13,837 bases of DNA from an uncultured beta proteobacterium (GTDB lineage Bacteria > Pseudomonadota > Gammaproteobacteria > Burkholderiales > Burkholderiaceae_C). The stretch lies in assembly GCA_903958915.1 (NCBI GenBank), contig CAJBVC010000845.1, forward strand, positions 1 to 13,837. The letters run 5' to 3'. Within the stretch, counting starts at the first letter, position 1. Every line of letters starts with the position of its first letter. Shown in pieces: positions 13,001-13,837 of the stretch. The translations under genes were made by a program, and so were the position numbers. The notes beneath the pieces are model-generated. The model did no database searches. It was not told the DNA's origin and saw nothing but the letters and a program-made list of their open reading frames with translations.

Positions 13001-13837
13001 GGCAAGCGCTATCGACCGGAGATTCTGGAAGTCACCATTGAGCGTGGCACCCGCTTATTCAATGTTGCCGATGTCTTGGGATTGACCGTCAGCGAAGCCG
13101 TGCAACTATTCTCCAATGACAGGGACGTGGTCCGCGCCCTGCAACCTATCGTCGATGTAGGGTTGGAGTACGTGAAGCTAGGGCAGCCGGTACCCACCCT
13201 CTCCGGAGGCGAGGCGCAGCGGCTAAAGCTTGCAGGTTTCCTCGCTGATGCGGCCAAGAGCAGTTCTGCCAGCCGCCAGGCAATGGCGCGGCGTGGCATC
13301 CTGTTTATGCTGGATGAGCCCACCACTGGCCTGCACTTCGATGACATTGCCAAACTGATGCGCGCCTTGCGGAAACTGATGGACGCGGGGCATTCGCTGC
13401 TAGTGATTGAACACAACCTGGACGTCGTTCGCGCGTCTGACTGGCTGATCGATTTGGGGCCAGAGGGCGGTGATGCGGGTGGTGAAGTGGTGGCTTTCGG
13501 AACTCCGGAAGAGGTGATGCTGCATTCCACATCACACACCGGCAAGGCGCTGCGAGACTACGCGGCGCAGATGGGCGTGGTGCATGAGGTGGCTGAGCCC
13601 AGGGCTGCATATTTGGTGCGCGCTGCCGGGAACGGGGATACGCCAGGTGCCTCATGGCGCGAGCGCAAATCGGCCCCCGGCGCATCCCCATCCCCGGCCG
13701 ACACGTTGTACTCAGGCGAAAGTTTCCCCGACTCGCTGGCCGGTAAGGCCCTCACTTCAATCGCGCGGTCAAATGTGGCTGTTCAAGCTCCCTCTTTCGC
13801 CCCGGCGGGGGCGAGAGAGGGCTGGGGGAGTGAGGGG
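10100..13837 (+). CDS. uvrA: UvrA-type excinuclease ABC subunit A, over-long, runs off the window edge
   Basis: DNA damage-recognition ATPase of nucleotide excision repair. The frame is open for 1,246 codons with no stop; ordinary UvrA is about 940-960 residues. Cassette 1: Walker A GPSGSGKSS (33-41), signature LSGGEVQRINL (from 689), Walker B LFVLDEP (711-717). Cassette 2: Walker A GVSGSGKST (from 841), signature LSGGEAQRLKL (from 1034), Walker B LFMLDEP (1068-1074). Zinc-type cysteine pairs CEAC, CGTC, CPTC and CQDC are present. The unit ends near residue 1,160 (GKALRDYAAQMG). About 200 surplus residues come from palindromic repeats embedded in frame, and a low-complexity tail follows. Many Burkholderiales carry a tandem double UvrA of about 1,900 or more residues, as I recall, so a second unit may follow outside. 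ATG 10100 has only a weak AAGAAG site. Cassette motifs are intact, so a pseudogene is not indicated. Confidence 0.9.
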   Translation, partial: MSHGTIRIRGARQHNLKNLDLDIRTGELTVVTGPSGSGKSSLVFDTLYAEGQRRYVETFSAYARQFLDRMDKPAVDKVEGVPPAIAIDQTNPVRSSRSTVGTMTELNDHLKLLFSRAGSLFDKVTAQPVQHDTPESIYAELLRRAERFSAGPPQAEAAPLGGSEPNAVGSVGAHSDNPRLVLTFPVELPADTTAAEVTQWLSASGFTRVHAEREVEVELGSDPDSGRSKAGAKKSKTKSGSDPNSTVATRRKILDVVADRFRISTVEKSRALEAIELALKRGSGRLNVYVQKDPVAPAGQAQAATNNIANADETLWRFSTGLHCPQSDLRYTDPIASMFSFNSAVGACEACRGFGRVVGVDYGLVIPNDKLTLRAGAIKPMQTPAWQECQDDLMRHAEAAGIPRDTPWYKLTPEQQHWVYKGSPHWNGKWNQHWFGVDRFFEYLESKAYKMHIRVLLSKYRSYTPCGTCGGARLKTESLLWRIDSKAQADAVLAPSPRRAAPSGDSPHGGQRGHESAERGGTTLKRFMPKGVSWTREQLEALPGLCLHDMMLMPLDRLRNFFDSLQGSLEVFGGREAGLAVEGAASWCEHKSAAPPTANPASSPANTADFDAMSTPECNAPSCEAGALGVAGDDLCSHHEEPATPSVQATSEAEAKTLKLLFEEVCTRLKYLCDVGIGYLTLDRQSRTLSGGEVQRINLTTALGTSLVNTLFVLDEPSIGLHPRDMQRIVSAMQRLRDAGNTLVVVEHDPAVMLAADRMIDMGPGPGERGGNIVFDGTTEDLRNADTLTGAYLGGRKQVGMGFKRLVAANTPRLVLEGVTEHNLKNISIEIPLQRLVCITGVSGSGKSTLVQDVLAPALLRHFGKATETPGAHARLLGAELLSEVVFVDQSPIGKTARSNPVSYVGAWDALRELFATAPLSRERSYTASKFSFNGGDGRCPTCGGSGFEHIEMQFLSDVYLRCQDCDGKRYRPEILEVTIERGTRLFNVADVLGLTVSEAVQLFSNDRDVVRALQPIVDVGLEYVKLGQPVPTLSGGEAQRLKLAGFLADAAKSSSASRQAMARRGILFMLDEPTTGLHFDDIAKLMRALRKLMDAGHSLLVIEHNLDVVRASDWLIDLGPEGGDAGGEVVAFGTPEEVMLHSTSHTGKALRDYAAQMGVVHEVAEPRAAYLVRAAGNGDTPGASWRERKSAPGASPSPADTLYSGESFPDSLAGKALTSIARSNVAVQAPSFAPAGAREGWGSEG
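10539..10617 (+). repeat. Palindromic element family 1, copy 1 (inside uvrA)
   Basis: Three hairpins in a row. GCTTCAGC (10539-10546) pairs with GCTGAAGC (10562-10569) around the loop GCAGGGCCGCCCCAA. Next is GCCCCC-TTG-GGGGGC. Then CCTA-ACGCAG-TAGG, ending in GAGCGTGGGGGC. The second copy at 11584-11662 shares the loop, the middle hairpin and the end but has different stem sequences. It codes for residues of about 147-173 of UvrA (RFSAGPPQAEAAPLGGSE...), which are low in complexity. Confidence 0.8.
10747..10837. repeat. REP-like inverted repeat (family 2) inside uvrA
   Basis: A 26-base arm at 10747-10772 (GGTTGAATTGGGGTCGG...) is the reverse complement of 10812-10837 with one mismatch, separated by 39 bases. 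The GGGGTC...GACCCC style resembles REP-type sequences linked to RAYT transposases in betaproteobacteria, from memory. It codes for about residues 216-246 (ELGSDPDS...SGSDPNSTV), with a Lys-rich spacer between. Confidence 0.85.
10982..11013. repeat. Hairpin element (family 4) inside uvrA
   Basis: GTAGC at 10982-10986 pairs with GCTAC at 11009-11013, enclosing the inner hairpin GCCC-GCA-GGGC (10987-10997) and AAGCGCAAGCA. The sequence TAGCGCCCGCAGGGCAAGCG resembles a common intergenic hairpin of Rhodoferax/Polaromonas-type genomes, as I recall, and the AT-rich flank that follows (GAATAACATAGCAA) fits that. It codes for VAPAGQAQAATNN, which interrupts the usual approach to the FSTGLHCP stretch. 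Confidence 0.5.
11584..11662 (+). repeat. Palindromic element family 1, copy 2 (inside uvrA)
   Basis: GTCGCCGC (11584-11591) pairs with GTGGCGAC (11607-11614, one G-T) around the loop GCCGGGCCGCCCCAA, which matches copy 1 in 14 of 15 positions although the stems differ. GCCCCC-ATG-GGGGGC follows, then a third hairpin with a GAAA loop, then GAGCGTGGGGGC. It is read in a different codon phase from copy 1, giving RRAAPSGDSPHGGQRGHESA (about residues 496-521). Confidence 0.8.
11828..11901 (+). repeat. Conserved-core, variable-stem palindrome (family 3), copy A (inside uvrA)
   Basis: Perfect 16-bp arms, GCGGGATTGGCAGTTG (11828-11843) and its complement (11886-11901), enclose a core at 11853-11876 that starts CCTCATGG, has the centre GTGCGAGCAC and ends AAATCGG. 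Core and arms are separated by 9 bases on each side. The same core occurs inverted at 11998-12020 and, with paired changes, at 13650-13673. It is coding in UvrA as AASWCEHKSA. Confidence 0.85.
11979..12038 (-). repeat. Family 3 palindrome, copy C, inverted (inside uvrA)
   Basis: Arms CACTAGGTGTGGCGGG (11979-11994) and CCCGCCACACCCAGTG (12023-12038) are complementary at 15 of 16 positions and unrelated to the arms of copies A and B. Between them, 11998-12020 is the exact reverse complement of 23 bases of the copy A core (11853-11875). It is read in UvrA as DDLCSHHEE. Confidence 0.85.
13634..13689 (+). repeat. Family 3 palindrome, copy B (uvrA tail)
   Basis: Arms GGGGATACGCC (13634-13644) and GGCGCATCCCC (13679-13689) pair at 10 of 11 positions. 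The core at 13650-13673 matches copy A except for two changes, T to C and A to G, which fall on opposite sides of the inner stem and keep it paired (GTG/CAC becomes GCG/CGC around CGAG). It is read as GASWRERKSA in the same codon phase as copy A. Confidence 0.82.
13790..13821. repeat. GC-rich hairpin repeat (family 5) at the window edge, inside the open uvrA frame
   Basis: CCCTCTTTCGCCCC (13790-13803) pairs with GGGGCGAGAGAGGG (13808-13821) at 14 positions with one G-T, around a 4-base loop, followed by CTGGGGGAGTGAGGGG. An outer CCCTCAC (13749-13755) and GTGAGGG (13830-13836) may extend the fold. This style (CCCTC...GAGAGGGCTGGGG) is a widespread intergenic repeat type in proteobacteria, as I recall. 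Confidence 0.7.

Noticed and set aside
11828..13689. Family 3 elements as integron attC sites or a CRISPR array
   Set aside because: Variable stem and conserved parts recall attC, but I see no GTTRRRY/RYYYAAC core sites and no integrase gene. Copies are too few, in both orientations and unevenly spaced for CRISPR.
10100..13837. uvrA as a pseudogene decayed by repeat insertions
   Set aside because: The frame has no stop, all six nucleotide-binding motifs and the cysteine pairs are intact, and every insertion keeps the frame.

Overview
The window looks like chromosomal DNA of a betaproteobacterium, most likely a Comamonadaceae member close to Rhodoferax or Polaromonas. This is inferred from the GC-rich codon use, the gene set (ActP/YjcH pair, DUF4212/VC_2705-type symporter pair with its exonuclease and CBS partners, a long UvrA) and the style of the palindromic repeats. 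No search was run.

Left part (1-3264): an actP fragment and its partner yjcH run leftwards. Across a 345-base control region an MHS-family major facilitator gene runs rightwards and ends at a strong hairpin terminator. A 60-residue membrane peptide gene follows.

Centre (3265-9462): a leftward overlapping pair encodes a cNMP-binding/CBS/nucleotidyltransferase-like regulator (DUF294) and a DEDDh exonuclease. Divergent from it is a rightward run of a 98-residue membrane protein, a TPR protein, a DUF4212 small subunit and its large sodium:solute symporter, closed by a 13-bp-stem terminator. The CBS protein, exonuclease, DUF4212 protein and symporter are recalled as a recurring neighbourhood tied to acetate or short organic acid uptake. 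With actP/yjcH and the MHS carrier, the window holds three separate probable carboxylate uptake systems. The two rightward transporter units share an upstream motif, AGGGTT-N11-CGTAAG with a second GTAAG about two helical turns on, which suggests co-regulation.

Right part (9463-13837): a hypothetical gene of about 176 residues runs leftwards, divergent from a uvrA-type gene that stays open for 1,246 codons to the window edge. One complete UvrA unit (two ABC cassettes) ends near residue 1,160, about 200 residues longer than normal.

The most unusual signal is inside this uvrA frame. It holds at least five kinds of palindromic DNA element, eight copies in all, none of which breaks the frame. 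In two of the families the loop or core is conserved while the flanking stem differs between copies yet stays complementary. This implies selection on DNA or RNA folding, not on protein sequence.
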